Shown here: one piece after another, positions 17,764-30,328 of the stretch
Layout: every line of letters starts with the position of its first letter
How positions within the stretch are numbered: position 1 is the first letter of the stretch
Origin: an uncultured Eubacteriales bacterium
GTDB lineage: Bacteria; Bacillota; Clostridia; Oscillospirales; Acutalibacteraceae
Reading direction: 5' to 3'
DNA: 64,000 nucleotides
NCBI GenBank assembly: GCA_934457095.1
Contig: CAKSHJ010000001.1
Span: 62,001-126,000 of the forward strand
Made by a program: the position numbers and the translations under genes
The notes under the pieces: model-generated
Database searches by the model: none
What the model was told of the DNA's origin: nothing
The model's input: the letters and a program-made list of their open reading frames with translations, nothing else

Positions 17764-18942
17764 TTAATGGTGGAATAACCGCACGCCTGTGAATGCCAGA
17801 CAAATATTGTATTTGTTGCAGGTGGCGATAACATGGTCGTCTCGGATGGAGCCGCCTGTTTCCGCAATGTAGCTTACTCCGCTGCGGTGCGCCCGCTCTA
17901 TGTTGTCTCCGAAGGGGAAAAATGCGTCCGAACCTAAGGAGACTCCCGTTTGCTGCGCCAGCCATGAACGCTTTTCCTCCTGCGTGAGCCGTTGCGGTTT
18001 TTGGGTGAAAAATTGCTCCCAGACCCCGGCCTGTAATACTTCTTCGTCGTCCTGCGAGAGGTACACGTCTATTGTGTTGTCTCGGTCCGGGCGGCGGATG
18101 TCCTCTCGGAACGGCAGCGCCATGACCTTTGGATGTTGGCGTAAATACCAGATGTCGGCTTTGTTGCCCGCAAGGCGCGTGCAGTGTATTCTCGACTGCT
18201 GGCCTGCGCCGATTCCGATGGCCTGGCCGTCTTTGGCGTAGCATACGGAATTGGATTGCGTGTATTTGAGCGTAATTAGCGAAACCAATAGGTCTCGTTT
18301 GGCCGCCGGCGGCAGGTTTTGGTTTTGGCTGACGATGTTTTGCAGCAGCGCCTCGGTGATGGCGATTTCATTGCGGCCTTGCTCGAATGTAACGCCGTAG
18401 ACTTCTTTGTGCTCGATTGGCTGCGGTTTGTAGGCCTTGTCTATTTGCAGAATGTTGTACCCGCCTTTGCGCTTTGTTTTTAATATTTCCAAGGCCTCCG
18501 GCGTGTAGCCCGGCGCGATGACGCCGTCGGATACTTCTCTCGAAAGTAGTAACGCCGTTTCTTTGTCGCATACCTCCGAAAGCGCCGCGAAGTCGCCGTA
18601 GGAGGACATTCTGTCGGCTCCCCGTGCGCGCGCGTATGCCGTTGCTATGGGCGAAAGTTCTAGGTCGTCTGCAAAGTATATTTTTTTTAATACGTTGCTC
18701 ATGGGCACGGCGATTGCCGCGCCTGCCGGGCTTACATGCTTGAAGGACGCTGCTGCCGGCAGTCCTGTTGCGATTTTTAGCTCGTTGACCAGCTGCCAGC
18801 TGTTCAGGGCGTCCAGAAAGTTGATGTAGCCCGGCTTGCCGTTTAGGACCGTGACGGGTATGTTGCCTGCGTTTTTCATGAAAATGCGCGACGGCGTTTG
18901 GTTCGGGTTGCAGCCGTATTTTAACGTGATTTCGTTTGCCAT
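17764..18942 (-). CDS. purH: AICAR formyltransferase (stand-alone PurH C-terminal domain)
   Basis: 392 residues against about 510 for bifunctional PurH: the MGS-type IMP cyclohydrolase domain is absent. Transformylase motifs are present: AASFKHVSPAGAA (formyl transfer Lys/His), LKYTQSNSV, IGAGQQSRIHCTRLAG, SDAFFPFGDNIE and VIATCNKYNICLAFTGVRLF. It transfers formyl from 10-formyl-THF to AICAR. The cyclohydrolase step is supplied by the adjacent upstream gene. Confidence 0.93.
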   Translation of the reverse strand: MANEITLKYGCNPNQTPSRIFMKNAGNIPVTVLNGKPGYINFLDALNSWQLVNELKIATGLPAAASFKHVSPAGAAIAVPMSNVLKKIYFADDLELSPIATAYARARGADRMSSYGDFAALSEVCDKETALLLSREVSDGVIAPGYTPEALEILKTKRKGGYNILQIDKAYKPQPIEHKEVYGVTFEQGRNEIAITEALLQNIVSQNQNLPPAAKRDLLVSLITLKYTQSNSVCYAKDGQAIGIGAGQQSRIHCTRLAGNKADIWYLRQHPKVMALPFREDIRRPDRDNTIDVYLSQDDEEVLQAGVWEQFFTQKPQRLTQEEKRSWLAQQTGVSLGSDAFFPFGDNIERAHRSGVSYIAETGGSIRDDHVIATCNKYNICLAFTGVRLFHH

Positions 18943-18954
18943 TTTCGTTCTCCC

Positions 18955-19665
18955 TTATTTGTTTTTATTGACGATTTTGGTTTGCGTTTTGCCAGTGGTC
19001 AGCTCGATGCAGGCGGTGTAGAGCGAAACTTTGTTTTCTGCGTTTAGATGCTCCCAGAGCGTTGCGGTGAAGCGCTCTATGTCGCCTGCGATTTCTACCG
19101 CGTGCGGCTCGCCGGCAAACGAGGGGATCGGGTCGCCGTTGCAATGGTAGGTGTGTAAAAATCGCCCTTGACCGTTTTGCGGCTGTGCGTATTCGTAGAA
19201 GTAACGCAGCACGCTTTTGGGGTTGCCGTTGTCGCTTTTTATGAGCGACATCTCATAGGAAAAATGTTGGCCGAGTGTTACCTGTGCGGAAATTCTTGGG
19301 GTGAAATTCGGTGCGTCCGGCTCGAAGGTGCGCGTGCGTAATGCCTCTTGGAACGTTTTGCCCTGCGAAAACCCCTCTATGACCGTGTCGGTTTGGTCGC
19401 CGTTGGTTACCACTAACGTGTTGCCTTGCTTGCGTATCGGTCGGTAAATAATCAGGGTCGGGTCGCTTAGCTTCGTTTCGTCAAAGGCTTTGGTTGTGAT
19501 GCCGTCGTTTGTTTCCTCGAACACCCGGTTGCGGCTGTTTTCGCTTCTGCCCATGATGAAATATGCCACCACCGCATGTTTGCCGTCCGCGCTTTTGCCT
19601 ACTACAATTCCCCGGCCCGGGTAGGTGTTGTTTTTTAACAGTTCTTCCAATTTTTGCAATTTCAT
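18955..19665 (-). CDS. purO: IMP cyclohydrolase, PurO-like family
   Basis: 236 residues, close to archaeal PurO and clostridial members of the same family. Signals: NTYPGRGIVVGKSADGKHAVVAYFIMGRSENSRNR (in parts) and NFTPRISAQVTLG. It closes FAICAR to IMP. It lies 12 bases before the stand-alone AICAR formyltransferase, so the two genes together replace bifunctional PurH. ATG 19665. Family assignment rests on the N-terminal motif and the genomic context. Confidence 0.88.
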   Translation of the reverse strand: MKLQKLEELLKNNTYPGRGIVVGKSADGKHAVVAYFIMGRSENSRNRVFEETNDGITTKAFDETKLSDPTLIIYRPIRKQGNTLVVTNGDQTDTVIEGFSQGKTFQEALRTRTFEPDAPNFTPRISAQVTLGQHFSYEMSLIKSDNGNPKSVLRYFYEYAQPQNGQGRFLHTYHCNGDPIPSFAGEPHAVEIAGDIERFTATLWEHLNAENKVSLYTACIELTTGKTQTKIVNKNK

Positions 19666-19675
19666 TTTTTTACCC

Positions 19676-20302
19676 TCAGTCTTTTATTCTTACCGTGTTT
19701 CCTTCGATTTGCAGCTTGTTGGTGCAGAATAACGCCACCGCTTTTGGCAATATCTCCCATTCCGCTTGCTCCATGACTCGCTTTTGCAACGCTTCCGGCG
19801 TGTCTCCTGCTTGTACCGGCACCGCTTTTTGGAGGATGATCGGTCCGCCGTCGCAGATTTCATTGACCAAATGCACTGTGGCGCCGGTGATTTTTACCCC
19901 ACGCTCTAATGCCGCCTGATGTACTCGCAGACCGTAAAAACCTGCTCCGCAAAATGACGGTATTAACGAGGGGTGTATATTGAGGATGCGGTTGCGGTAC
20001 GCTGCAATTACCCGGTTGCTGATGATGCTCAGAAAGCCCGCTAATACCACTAAATCTATGCCGTGCTGCGTAAGCTGTGCAAGCAATGCGTCGTCGTAGG
20101 CCTGCTGCGTTTGGTAGGCGCTGCGCAGCAGCACCTGCGTGGTAATGCCGGCTTTTTGTGCGCGCTCTATGGCAAATGCTTCTTGCTTGCTGGCAAGGAC
20201 CAGGGCCAGCTTTCCGTTTGGCAGTTCTCCGCGCTGCTGCGCGTCGATCAATGCCTGTAAATTTGTGCCGCCGCCCGACACCAATACCGCGATGTTCAGC
20301 AT
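19676..20302 (-). CDS. purN: Phosphoribosylglycinamide formyltransferase
   Basis: 208 residues. [16 protein letters not shown], the catalytic [10 protein letters not shown] (Asn/His) and the conserved Asp segment [17 protein letters not shown] identify 10-formyl-THF-dependent GAR transformylase. The ATG at 20302 lies inside the purM end (7-base overlap). The reading frame runs farther upstream, but that part is the purM shadow. Confidence 0.96.
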   Translation of the reverse strand: MLNIAVLVSGGGTNLQALIDAQQRGELPNGKLALVLASKQEAFAIERAQKAGITTQVLLRSAYQTQQAYDDALLAQLTQHGIDLVVLAGFLSIISNRVIAAYRNRILNIHPSLIPSFCGAGFYGLRVHQAALERGVKITGATVHLVNEICDGGPIILQKAVPVQAGDTPEALQKRVMEQAEWEILPKAVALFCTNKLQIEGNTVRIKD

Positions 20303-21330
20303 AGTATGACTCCCTCTTGCCCTTGCGTTACCGTGCCGATGACAAACGCCTGCTCTCCTTGCTGCTTTAGGTGTTCTACCGCTTTGTCTGCCTGTTTTGC
20401 CGGCACGACTGCGCACATGCCGATGCCCATGTTGAACGTGCTGTACATGTCTTGCCTCGGTATTTTTCCTACTCGCTCTATCAGCTCGAATATCGGCAGG
20501 GTCGGCAGGGCGCCCGTTTCGATTTTTGCCGTGCAGCCCGGTTTCATCATGCGCGGGAGGTTTTCGTAAAAGCCGCCGCCGGTAATATGCGAAATTGCTT
20601 TGACCGTGCAGCATTGTAACAGCGAATGGATCGGCCGGACATAGATTTTGGTCGGCGTGAGCAGCGCCTCCCCTAAGCTTGTGCCCAATTCGTCGTATGC
20701 TTGTTTTAAGTTTTCTGCGTTGACCCCGAATACCTTGCGTACCAGAGAAAAACCGTTCGAATGGACTCCCGACGACTGCAGGCCGATAATTACGTCTCCC
20801 GGCTCCATTGTTGTGCCGTCAATGACTTTGTCGCGGTCTGCTATGCCTACGCTGAAACCCGCTAAATCATACTCGTCCTCCGGGTAGAAGCCCGGCATTT
20901 CCGCCGTTTCTCCTCCAATGAGCGCGCAGCCTGCCTGTACACAGCCGTCCGCTACGCCGGCTACGATTTGCGCGACCTTCTCCGGTACGTTCTTGCCCAC
21001 CGCCAGATAATCCAGGAAAAACAGCGGCTTTGCTCCGCTGCAAATGACGTCGTTGACGCACATTGCAACGCAATCGATGCCGATGGTATCGTGCTTGTTT
21101 GCTAGAAATGCCAGACGCAGCTTTGTTCCTACGCCGTCTGTGCCGGAGACCAGTACCGGATTTTTGATTCCTGTAAAGTCCGGCATGAATAACCCGCCAA
21201 AGCTCCCGATGTCTGAAACGACTCCCGGTATTTTTGTGCGCGCAACATGCTTTTTCATCAGCTCTACCGCTTGGTAACCCGCTGTTACATCTACGCCTGC
21301 CGCTTTGTAGCTTTCACTGAAATTTTTCAT
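20296..21330 (-). CDS. purM: Phosphoribosylformylglycinamidine cyclo-ligase
   Basis: 344 residues. Signature segments are [56 protein letters not shown] and [16 protein letters not shown]. It makes AIR from FGAM using ATP. Second gene of the operon, 42 bases after purE. Confidence 0.97.
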   Translation of the reverse strand: MKNFSESYKAAGVDVTAGYQAVELMKKHVARTKIPGVVSDIGSFGGLFMPDFTGIKNPVLVSGTDGVGTKLRLAFLANKHDTIGIDCVAMCVNDVICSGAKPLFFLDYLAVGKNVPEKVAQIVAGVADGCVQAGCALIGGETAEMPGFYPEDEYDLAGFSVGIADRDKVIDGTTMEPGDVIIGLQSSGVHSNGFSLVRKVFGVNAENLKQAYDELGTSLGEALLTPTKIYVRPIHSLLQCCTVKAISHITGGGFYENLPRMMKPGCTAKIETGALPTLPIFELIERVGKIPRQDMYSTFNMGIGMCAVVPAKQADKAVEHLKQQGEQAFVIGTVTQGQEGVILC

Positions 21331-21372
21331 GCTCTGCTCCTTTAGATATTTGTTGTTTTTTGTGCCGCCTCT

Positions 21373-21873
21373 TTATAATGCCGCGATCTGCTCTTGTAGC
21401 GCCGCGTCTTTTTTCAAAACGCTCTGTGCCATTTCCGCTTTGGTTTTTTCTAATTTTTCCGCCAGCTCTTTGTCGGTAATCGCCAGCATTTGTACTGCTA
21501 AAATTGCTGCGTTTGCAGCGCCGTCAATTGCGACCGTTGCGACCGGTACGCCGCTTGGCATTTGGACCGTGGCAAGCAGTGCGTCCAGGCCGTCCAGCGT
21601 TGACGAGCGAATGGGCAGGCCGATGACCGGCAGGGTCGTATGCGCTGCCAATACTCCCGCTAAGTGCGCCGCTTTGCCCGCTGCCGCGATAATCACGCCT
21701 ATGCCGTTTTCTCTTGCCTGACAGGCAAATTCCGCTGCCTGATGCGGCGTTCTGTGTGCCGAAATCACTCGTACTTCCGCTGCAACGCCGTATGACCTTA
21801 GCTGCTTTATCGCCCCGGATACCGTTGCAAAATCGCTGTCGCTGCCCATGATGACTCCTACTTTTTTTGCCAT
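21373..21873 (-). CDS. purE: N5-CAIR mutase, class I PurE
   Basis: 166 residues. [47 protein letters not shown] and [27 protein letters not shown]. The class I form needs N5-CAIR made by PurK, which is not in this window. First gene of the operon, reading from the promoter at 21973-22001 after a leader of about 92 bases with no recognisable purine riboswitch. Confidence 0.96.
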   Translation of the reverse strand: MAKKVGVIMGSDSDFATVSGAIKQLRSYGVAAEVRVISAHRTPHQAAEFACQARENGIGVIIAAAGKAAHLAGVLAAHTTLPVIGLPIRSSTLDGLDALLATVQMPSGVPVATVAIDGAANAAILAVQMLAITDKELAEKLEKTKAEMAQSVLKKDAALQEQIAAL

Positions 21874-21972
21874 GTTTTTTCTCTCCTATTTGTTTTATTT
21901 GTTCCGTTTTTCTCTTATTTTACACAAAAAACAAGCCACATAGTAACCGTATGCAGCGCTTCTTTGCTTTCT

Positions 21973-22001
21973 ATTATATGGCATTTTTGTAATAAATTCA
22001 A
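21973..22001 (-). promoter_or_regulatory. Sigma-A promoter of the purine operon
   Basis: Minus strand: TTGAAT (21996-22001), 17-bp spacer, TATAAT (21973-21978). Confidence 0.75.
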
Positions 22002-22013
22002 TAGTCAAAATCG

Positions 22014-22050
22014 AGCAAAAAAATGGTACTGCGCTTGGCAGTACCATTTT
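22014..22050 (-). terminator. Terminator of groES-groEL
   Basis: Stem of 12 bp (AAATGGTACTGC / GCAGTACCATTT) with a 5-base loop and a T7 tail when read on the minus strand. Confidence 0.92.
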
Positions 22051-22082
22051 AGGAGAACTTATTTTTTTATGAGAACCGCTTA

Positions 22083-23738
<1,656 letters not shown>

Positions 23739-23762
23739 TTATCGTGCAAATTCAGCGGTTCG

Positions 23763-24062
<300 letters not shown>

Positions 24063-24093
24063 TCATGTTTATGCTAAAGTTCCTCGCGCAATT

Positions 24094-24120
24094 TTAGCAC
24101 TCAATTAGCGCGAGTGCTAA
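24094..24120. promoter_or_regulatory. CIRCE operator (HrcA binding)
   Basis: Perfect TTAGCACTC-N9-GAGTGCTAA, just downstream of the groES -10. HrcA repressor would bind here and release on heat stress. hrcA itself is not in the window. Confidence 0.97.
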
Positions 24121-24124
24121 AATT

Positions 24125-24153
24125 ATTGTAACGTGTTTGCCGCAAAATTGCAA
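24125..24153 (-). promoter_or_regulatory. Sigma-A promoter of groES-groEL
   Basis: TTGCAA (24148-24153), 17 bp, TACAAT (24125-24130) on the minus strand; the transcript starts within or at the edge of CIRCE. Confidence 0.85.
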
Positions 24154-24243
24154 GGGATTTTTCTCGGAAAATGAAAATTTCACAAATTATTTACAATTGT
24201 ACCGCCTTTTTGCCTAAAGTTTATCAATATGCTTGCTTGCGTC

Positions 24244-24273
24244 TTGCCAAAACGCCCGCTTGTCTATTATAAT
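24244..24273 (+). promoter_or_regulatory. Sigma-A promoter of the zinc-ribbon gene
   Basis: TTGCCA (24244-24249), 18 bp, TATAAT (24268-24273). Confidence 0.7.
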
Positions 24274-24313
24274 AGAAAGCAGCAAACAAAAATATTCACA
24301 AGGAGCGATTGCT

Positions 24314-24496
24314 ATGAAAAATCCACCCGAATTCACTCCCAAAACCTGCCCCGTTTGCGGCGGCAGAGCTATGAACGCTTTTAAAGACCGCGAGCATTTT
24401 ACCAGCTTTGAAATGGTTTGCTGGGACTGCGGAAAGCATCATTTTTTTAAGCTGGCCGACGATAAAAACAGCTTCATTCAGGTTGATTCTCTTTAA
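24314..24496 (+). CDS. Small zinc-ribbon protein
   Basis: 60 residues, ATG after AAGGAG (24300-24305). Two CxxC pairs (TCPVCGG and CWDCGK), spaced about 24 residues apart, form a probable zinc ribbon. The tail (HHFFKLADDKNSFIQVDSL) is short and has no second domain. It is monocistronic, with its own promoter and terminator. Function unknown; it may bind nucleic acid or a protein partner. Confidence 0.75.
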   Translation: MKNPPEFTPKTCPVCGGRAMNAFKDREHFTSFEMVCWDCGKHHFFKLADDKNSFIQVDSL

Positions 24497-24497
24497 A

Positions 24498-24526
24498 AAA
24501 CAGCGGTTTTTCAGCCGCTGTTTTTG
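24498..24526. terminator. Bidirectional terminator between the zinc-ribbon and merR genes
   Basis: Stem AAACAGCGG / CCGCTGTTT with A-rich bases on the left and T-rich on the right, placed between convergent genes. Confidence 0.88.
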
Positions 24527-24536
24527 TTTGCATGCT

Positions 24537-25361
24537 TTATGCCCCAACCTCAATTGAAATTTTTGTCAGCAGCCTCTCCGAAGACGAGGTTACCAAGTCG
24601 TCCAGCAGACCCTCCTCAAAGGCATACCCCTGCAGCGCAAGCCCTTGCTCCTTTGCAAATGCTACCATTTTGCAATAGGTTTCTCCTGTATGCTCATACG
24701 CTCCCTTGTGATATGCCGTTAAATACAAGCCCTGCGGTTTTTCAAAAAATTGCTCGCCTTGTATGGGGCGCTCCGTTTTTGTGAAAATATAGGCATATTT
24801 TTCGTAATTTCCCCGCATAATATCGTCAACCTGTACAATCGTGCCGTCCGGGTAGCCGGCATTGAGCTGCTTTTCAATACAGTGCTGAATATGCGCGCGC
24901 CACGCTTTTGCAAAATCATATTTTGAGCGCAGCGCGCCGGTGTCGGTCACCAAAAAATACGTCTTTTCCTGCCGCTGCAGCTGTATCTCCTCCGTTGGTT
25001 GGTTCAATACGCTTTTGGTCAGCGCGATTCTTGTTTGTAAGAATTGCCCGGTCAATTTTAATCTTTTGATCTCGTTTTGAGTATTGCGGTTTTGCTCCTC
25101 CAGCAAGCGAATCATTTTCTCCGGAGTGCGATTGTGAATATAGGTTTTGATTTCCCTTAGCGGCATACCAAGCCCGCGCAGGCCCAGTATGACCGAGATG
25201 ACCTCAAACTGCCGGTAGGAATAGTAACGGTATCCGTTTTCGGCTACAAAATCCGGCTGGAATAACCCGATTTCATCATAATACAGCAGCGTTTTTTTGG
25301 GGATTCCGCACAGTTTTGCAAAGGTTCCCGTGGGAATTTTGTTTTGAAATTGTTCGCTCAT
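24537..25361 (-). CDS. MerR-family activator with GyrI-like effector domain (BmrR-like)
   Basis: 274 residues. N-terminal winged helix-turn-helix (TGTFAKLCGIPKKTLLYYDEIGLFQP, then ENGYRYYSYRQFEVISVIL), a long dimer coiled coil (about 85-125), and a C-terminal GyrI/SOUL-like domain (residues about 130-274; GLYLTAYHKGAYEHTGETY) that usually binds bulky cationic drugs. It is divergent from a MATE exporter across 85 bases containing a MerR-type 19-bp-spacer promoter, so it most likely activates the exporter when a drug binds. Confidence 0.9.
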   Translation of the reverse strand: MSEQFQNKIPTGTFAKLCGIPKKTLLYYDEIGLFQPDFVAENGYRYYSYRQFEVISVILGLRGLGMPLREIKTYIHNRTPEKMIRLLEEQNRNTQNEIKRLKLTGQFLQTRIALTKSVLNQPTEEIQLQRQEKTYFLVTDTGALRSKYDFAKAWRAHIQHCIEKQLNAGYPDGTIVQVDDIMRGNYEKYAYIFTKTERPIQGEQFFEKPQGLYLTAYHKGAYEHTGETYCKMVAFAKEQGLALQGYAFEEGLLDDLVTSSSERLLTKISIEVGA

Positions 25362-25371
25362 AAAAAACCTC

Positions 25372-25404
25372 TTGACTATCCTGTTACTGTATACTTTATG
25401 ATAG
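25372..25404 (+). promoter_or_regulatory. MerR-type promoter/operator of the MATE gene
   Basis: TTGACT (25372-25377), a 19-bp spacer (2 bp longer than optimal), then TATGAT (25397-25402). An inverted repeat CTATC (25376-25380) / GATAG (25400-25404) straddles the spacer and overlaps the inner ends of both hexamers, the classic layout for MerR activation by DNA distortion. Confidence 0.85.
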
Positions 25405-25446
25405 AGGATAGCTTTGTGAATGTCAAGTATTTAGGAGGTTCTGTTT

Positions 25447-26829
25447 ATGCATACACTGGCAAGAAAAATCACCGTTGGTTCTTTAATCAAATTCGCGTTG
25501 CCAACTGTTTTTATGTTGGTATTCGCCTCGCTTTACACCATTATAGACGGTATTTTTATTTCCAATATCATCGGAGAGGACGGTCTTTCCGCGCTGAATA
25601 TTGTGTTTCCCGTATTTAATGTGATTATGGGCATTGCTACCATGTTTGCCTCGGGCGGCAGCGCCATTGTCGCTAAAAAAATGGGCCAAGGCAAAAAGGA
25701 CGAGGCCAACCGGAATTTTACTTTTTTATTCCTTGTGCTCATGGCGCTGGGGGTTTTGGTCACGGCGGGTATTTTAATTTTTATCAATCCCCTGCTCTCG
25801 TTTTTGGGCATTGTGGATCCCCTGTACGCCTATGGCCATGACTACCTGTTCGTGGTGGGTATGTTCACGCTGGTCACCATGGCAAAATTCTATACCGATT
25901 TCTTTTTGGTAACCGCAGGTAAGGCCAATTTGGCGCTTTTAAACAGCGTCATCGGCGGCGTTACGAACATCGGGCTGGATTACCTGTTTATGGGGCCGCT
26001 GAACATGGGCATGGCCGGCGCCGCTTACGCAACAGAGATCGCCATGATCGTGCCCATTATTTTAAGCATTATTTTCTTTGCCTCTAAAAAACTGAGCGTA
26101 AGCTTTGCAAAGCCCATACCGAATATCAAGCTGGTACTCTCGGCGTGCGCAAACGGCTCCTCGGAAATGGTGGTGCAAATTTCCGCGGGTATTTCCACCT
26201 TTCTGTTCAACCTGTATATGATGCAATACATTGGCACCACGGGCGTTGCCGCCATTACGATTGTGATGTACGCCTCTTTTCTGCTGGTTTCTATGCTGCT
26301 GGGGTTTTCGGCCGGCATCGCTCCGCTTATCAGCTTTAACTACGGCCAGCAAAATTGCGAAAAACTGCATAAAATCGTCACCTACAGCTACCGGATGGTC
26401 GCTATTTTTTCGGTCGTTTCGTTTATCGCGGCACAAAGTCTGGCCATTCCCATTACCCGTTTTTTTGCGCCCAACTCTCCCGAACTGTTTGATATTACCG
26501 TATACGGCTTCCGGATTTTCAGCTTTGCGTTTTTAATCAGCGGCTCCAATATTCTCACCTCCGGGCTGTTTACGGCGTTTTCCAACGGCCTTATCTCCGC
26601 GCTGGTTTCCTCTTTCCGTTCGCTTATTTTCTTTGTTATCGGCATCGTCACGCTGCCGCTGCTCTTTGACATTACCGGCATCTGGCTGGTTGTTCCCGCA
26701 GCGGAGCTGATCACCCTGCTGTTCTCCATTTTGTTTTTGTATTTATACCGCAACAAATACGGTTACAGCAAGGAAAAATCGCGTTCTTATTTAGAGCAGA
26801 CCGCCGCACAGGCCGAAGAATCGTATTAA
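25447..26829 (+). CDS. MATE-family multidrug efflux transporter
   Basis: 460 residues, 12 predicted membrane helices. MatE signatures: FALPTVFMLVFASLYTIIDGIFISN, NIVFPVFNVIMGIATMFASGGSAIVAKKMG (in parts) and the second repeat LLGFSAGIAPLISFNYGQQ. An Na+ or H+ antiporter that exports cationic compounds. ATG 25447 follows AGGAGG. Controlled by the adjacent MerR protein. Confidence 0.93.
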   Translation: MHTLARKITVGSLIKFALPTVFMLVFASLYTIIDGIFISNIIGEDGLSALNIVFPVFNVIMGIATMFASGGSAIVAKKMGQGKKDEANRNFTFLFLVLMALGVLVTAGILIFINPLLSFLGIVDPLYAYGHDYLFVVGMFTLVTMAKFYTDFFLVTAGKANLALLNSVIGGVTNIGLDYLFMGPLNMGMAGAAYATEIAMIVPIILSIIFFASKKLSVSFAKPIPNIKLVLSACANGSSEMVVQISAGISTFLFNLYMMQYIGTTGVAAITIVMYASFLLVSMLLGFSAGIAPLISFNYGQQNCEKLHKIVTYSYRMVAIFSVVSFIAAQSLAIPITRFFAPNSPELFDITVYGFRIFSFAFLISGSNILTSGLFTAFSNGLISALVSSFRSLIFFVIGIVTLPLLFDITGIWLVVPAAELITLLFSILFLYLYRNKYGYSKEKSRSYLEQTAAQAEESY

Positions 26830-26833
26830 AATA

Positions 26834-26868
26834 AAAAAACCCCCCGATACTCCGGAGGAATTTTTTTG
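26834..26868. terminator. Bidirectional terminator between the MATE gene and nrdR
   Basis: Stem CCCCCG / CGGAGG (one mismatch) extended by A/T pairs, with A-rich left and T7 right flanks. Confidence 0.8.
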
Positions 26869-26871
26869 CGC

Positions 26872-27327
26872 TTATTGTGCGTGCATGATGGATTTTAACT
26901 CTTGCATAAAGGTTTCTACGTCTTGGAATTGGCGGTAAACCGACGCAAAGCGAACGTATGCCACCTGGTCTATGTCCTTGAGTTTTTCCATAGCCAGCTC
27001 GCCGATGCGCTCGGACGGAACCTCTCTGTCCGGAGCATTTTGCAGCGCAAATTCCATTTCATCCACAATTTTTTCCAGCGTTTCAATCGAAACCGGACGT
27101 TTTTCACATGCGCGCAACAAGCCGTTTAGTATTTTACTTCTGTCAAATACCTGGCGAGACTTGTCTTTTTTGATGACGATAACCGGTACTGTTTCAATGA
27201 TTTCATAGGTAGTAAAGCGTTTGCCGCATTTCAAGCATTCCCTGCGGCGACGAATTTTCTCCCCCTCATCTGTGGGGCGAGAATCGATCACCTTGCTTTC
27301 CTCATAAAAACAAAACGGACATTTCAT
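26872..27327 (-). CDS. nrdR: Ribonucleotide reductase repressor NrdR
   Basis: 151 residues. Zinc ribbon CPFC...CLKC at the N-terminus, [17 protein letters not shown], and the ATP-cone domain ([31 protein letters not shown], in parts). It represses nrd operons when bound to dATP/ATP. AAGGAGG precedes the ATG. No nrd gene is nearby. Confidence 0.97.
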   Translation of the reverse strand: MKCPFCFYEESKVIDSRPTDEGEKIRRRRECLKCGKRFTTYEIIETVPVIVIKKDKSRQVFDRSKILNGLLRACEKRPVSIETLEKIVDEMEFALQNAPDREVPSERIGELAMEKLKDIDQVAYVRFASVYRQFQDVETFMQELKSIMHAQ

Positions 27328-27368
27328 CGTACAGCACCTCCTTTTGAATAATTTGTTGCTATTTTACA

Positions 27369-27398
27369 ATTATAGCATACAAGTTTTGACAATTTCAA
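27369..27398 (-). promoter_or_regulatory. Sigma-A promoter of nrdR
   Basis: TTGAAA (27393-27398), 18 bp, TATAAT (27369-27374) on the minus strand. Confidence 0.7.
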
Positions 27399-27452
27399 CC
27401 TTTTTACCAAAATTTTTTTAAATTTTTTTTGATTTCAACCCAAACCTTACAC

Positions 27453-29456
<2,004 letters not shown>

Positions 29457-29478
29457 TTACACATTTAGAAAGCATAAA

Positions 29479-30189
29479 TTACGATGATTTTGCAGTATTC
29501 TGCTGCTGGTCATACAGCCCCGGAAGCTGAAAATTGGCATACGTATTAGGCACCTCGCCCACAATCACGGTTTCGGCCACCACCATAGAGGTATCAACAT
29601 CGGACTGACTTTTAAGGCCTGGCAAATAAGCATAGCACGAGGTATGAATGGTCAGGTAAATTTTATGTACGGTCTGGTTAATCCCCGCCGATTCAAAGCT
29701 GCTTTGAAAATCAATATCCCCGCTGCCAATCAGCCCAACCCGCAGCGGAATATCCGGTCCATAACCCCGCAGCAAATTACTGCCCAAAAGCGTTCCCACG
29801 GGCACGCCCGTCCGCGTAGAATTCTGTATCAATTTCTCTTCAATCGCGGCGGTCAACTCCGCTTTCAAGCGATTTGTGTTCACCATATTGGTAGTAATGC
29901 CCAAAATATTGCCGGCGCTGTCCCGTTCCACGGTAACAAAATCATTATAAGCCAACTCCGAGGCCGAAATACTTTGCTTAACAGCCTCCTCAACCGAACG
30001 GGTCATAACCTGCTTTGCCACAGTAGCCGTAATCGATTGCATCATAGGGCGCAGGCGAAAGCTGAAAAAGCAAAAAAACGCGATACCGAAAACGGCGATA
30101 ACGACCCATTTTTTGCGTATACGGCGGCGATTTTGGGAACGGCGATGACGGCGCCACAAAGGTCTTGGGGCGCGGCGACGGATTCTCAT
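29479..30189 (-). CDS. yunB: Sporulation protein YunB
   Basis: 236 residues. A very basic N-terminus (MRIRRRAPRPLWRRHRRS), one membrane helix (about 28-47), then the extracytoplasmic YunB domain (ITATVAKQVMTRSVEEAVK, YNDFVTVERDSAGNILGITTNM, GVPVGTLLGSNLL). YunB is a mother-cell protein of unknown function required for normal sporulation in Bacillus. A weak sigma-E-like promoter may lie upstream: GCACAAT / 13 bp / CGTATAAT (30235-30262, minus strand). Its stop lies 67 bases from the ligA start. Confidence 0.9.
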   Translation of the reverse strand: MRIRRRAPRPLWRRHRRSQNRRRIRKKWVVIAVFGIAFFCFFSFRLRPMMQSITATVAKQVMTRSVEEAVKQSISASELAYNDFVTVERDSAGNILGITTNMVNTNRLKAELTAAIEEKLIQNSTRTGVPVGTLLGSNLLRGYGPDIPLRVGLIGSGDIDFQSSFESAGINQTVHKIYLTIHTSCYAYLPGLKSQSDVDTSMVVAETVIVGEVPNTYANFQLPGLYDQQQNTAKSS

Positions 30190-30282
30190 AACAGGTCACC
30201 TTCTCTGAATTTGTGCGCAATTAGCGCCTTTTGCATTATACGCAAAAAAAGTGAGATTGTGCCTGTCTGAACAATTTTTGAA

Positions 30283-30312
30283 AAAAAAAGTGCCGACAAC
30301 TCTGCCGGTACT
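30283..30312 (-). terminator. Terminator of the ispH-rpsA gene
   Basis: Minus strand: stem AGTACCG / CGGCACT (one mismatch) followed by T9. Confidence 0.85.
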
Positions 30313-30328
30313 TTGCATTTTTCGTATA

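Noticed and set aside
21874..21966. Purine riboswitch before purE
   Set aside because: The 92-base leader lacks the conserved loop sequences and three-stem fold of a purine aptamer.
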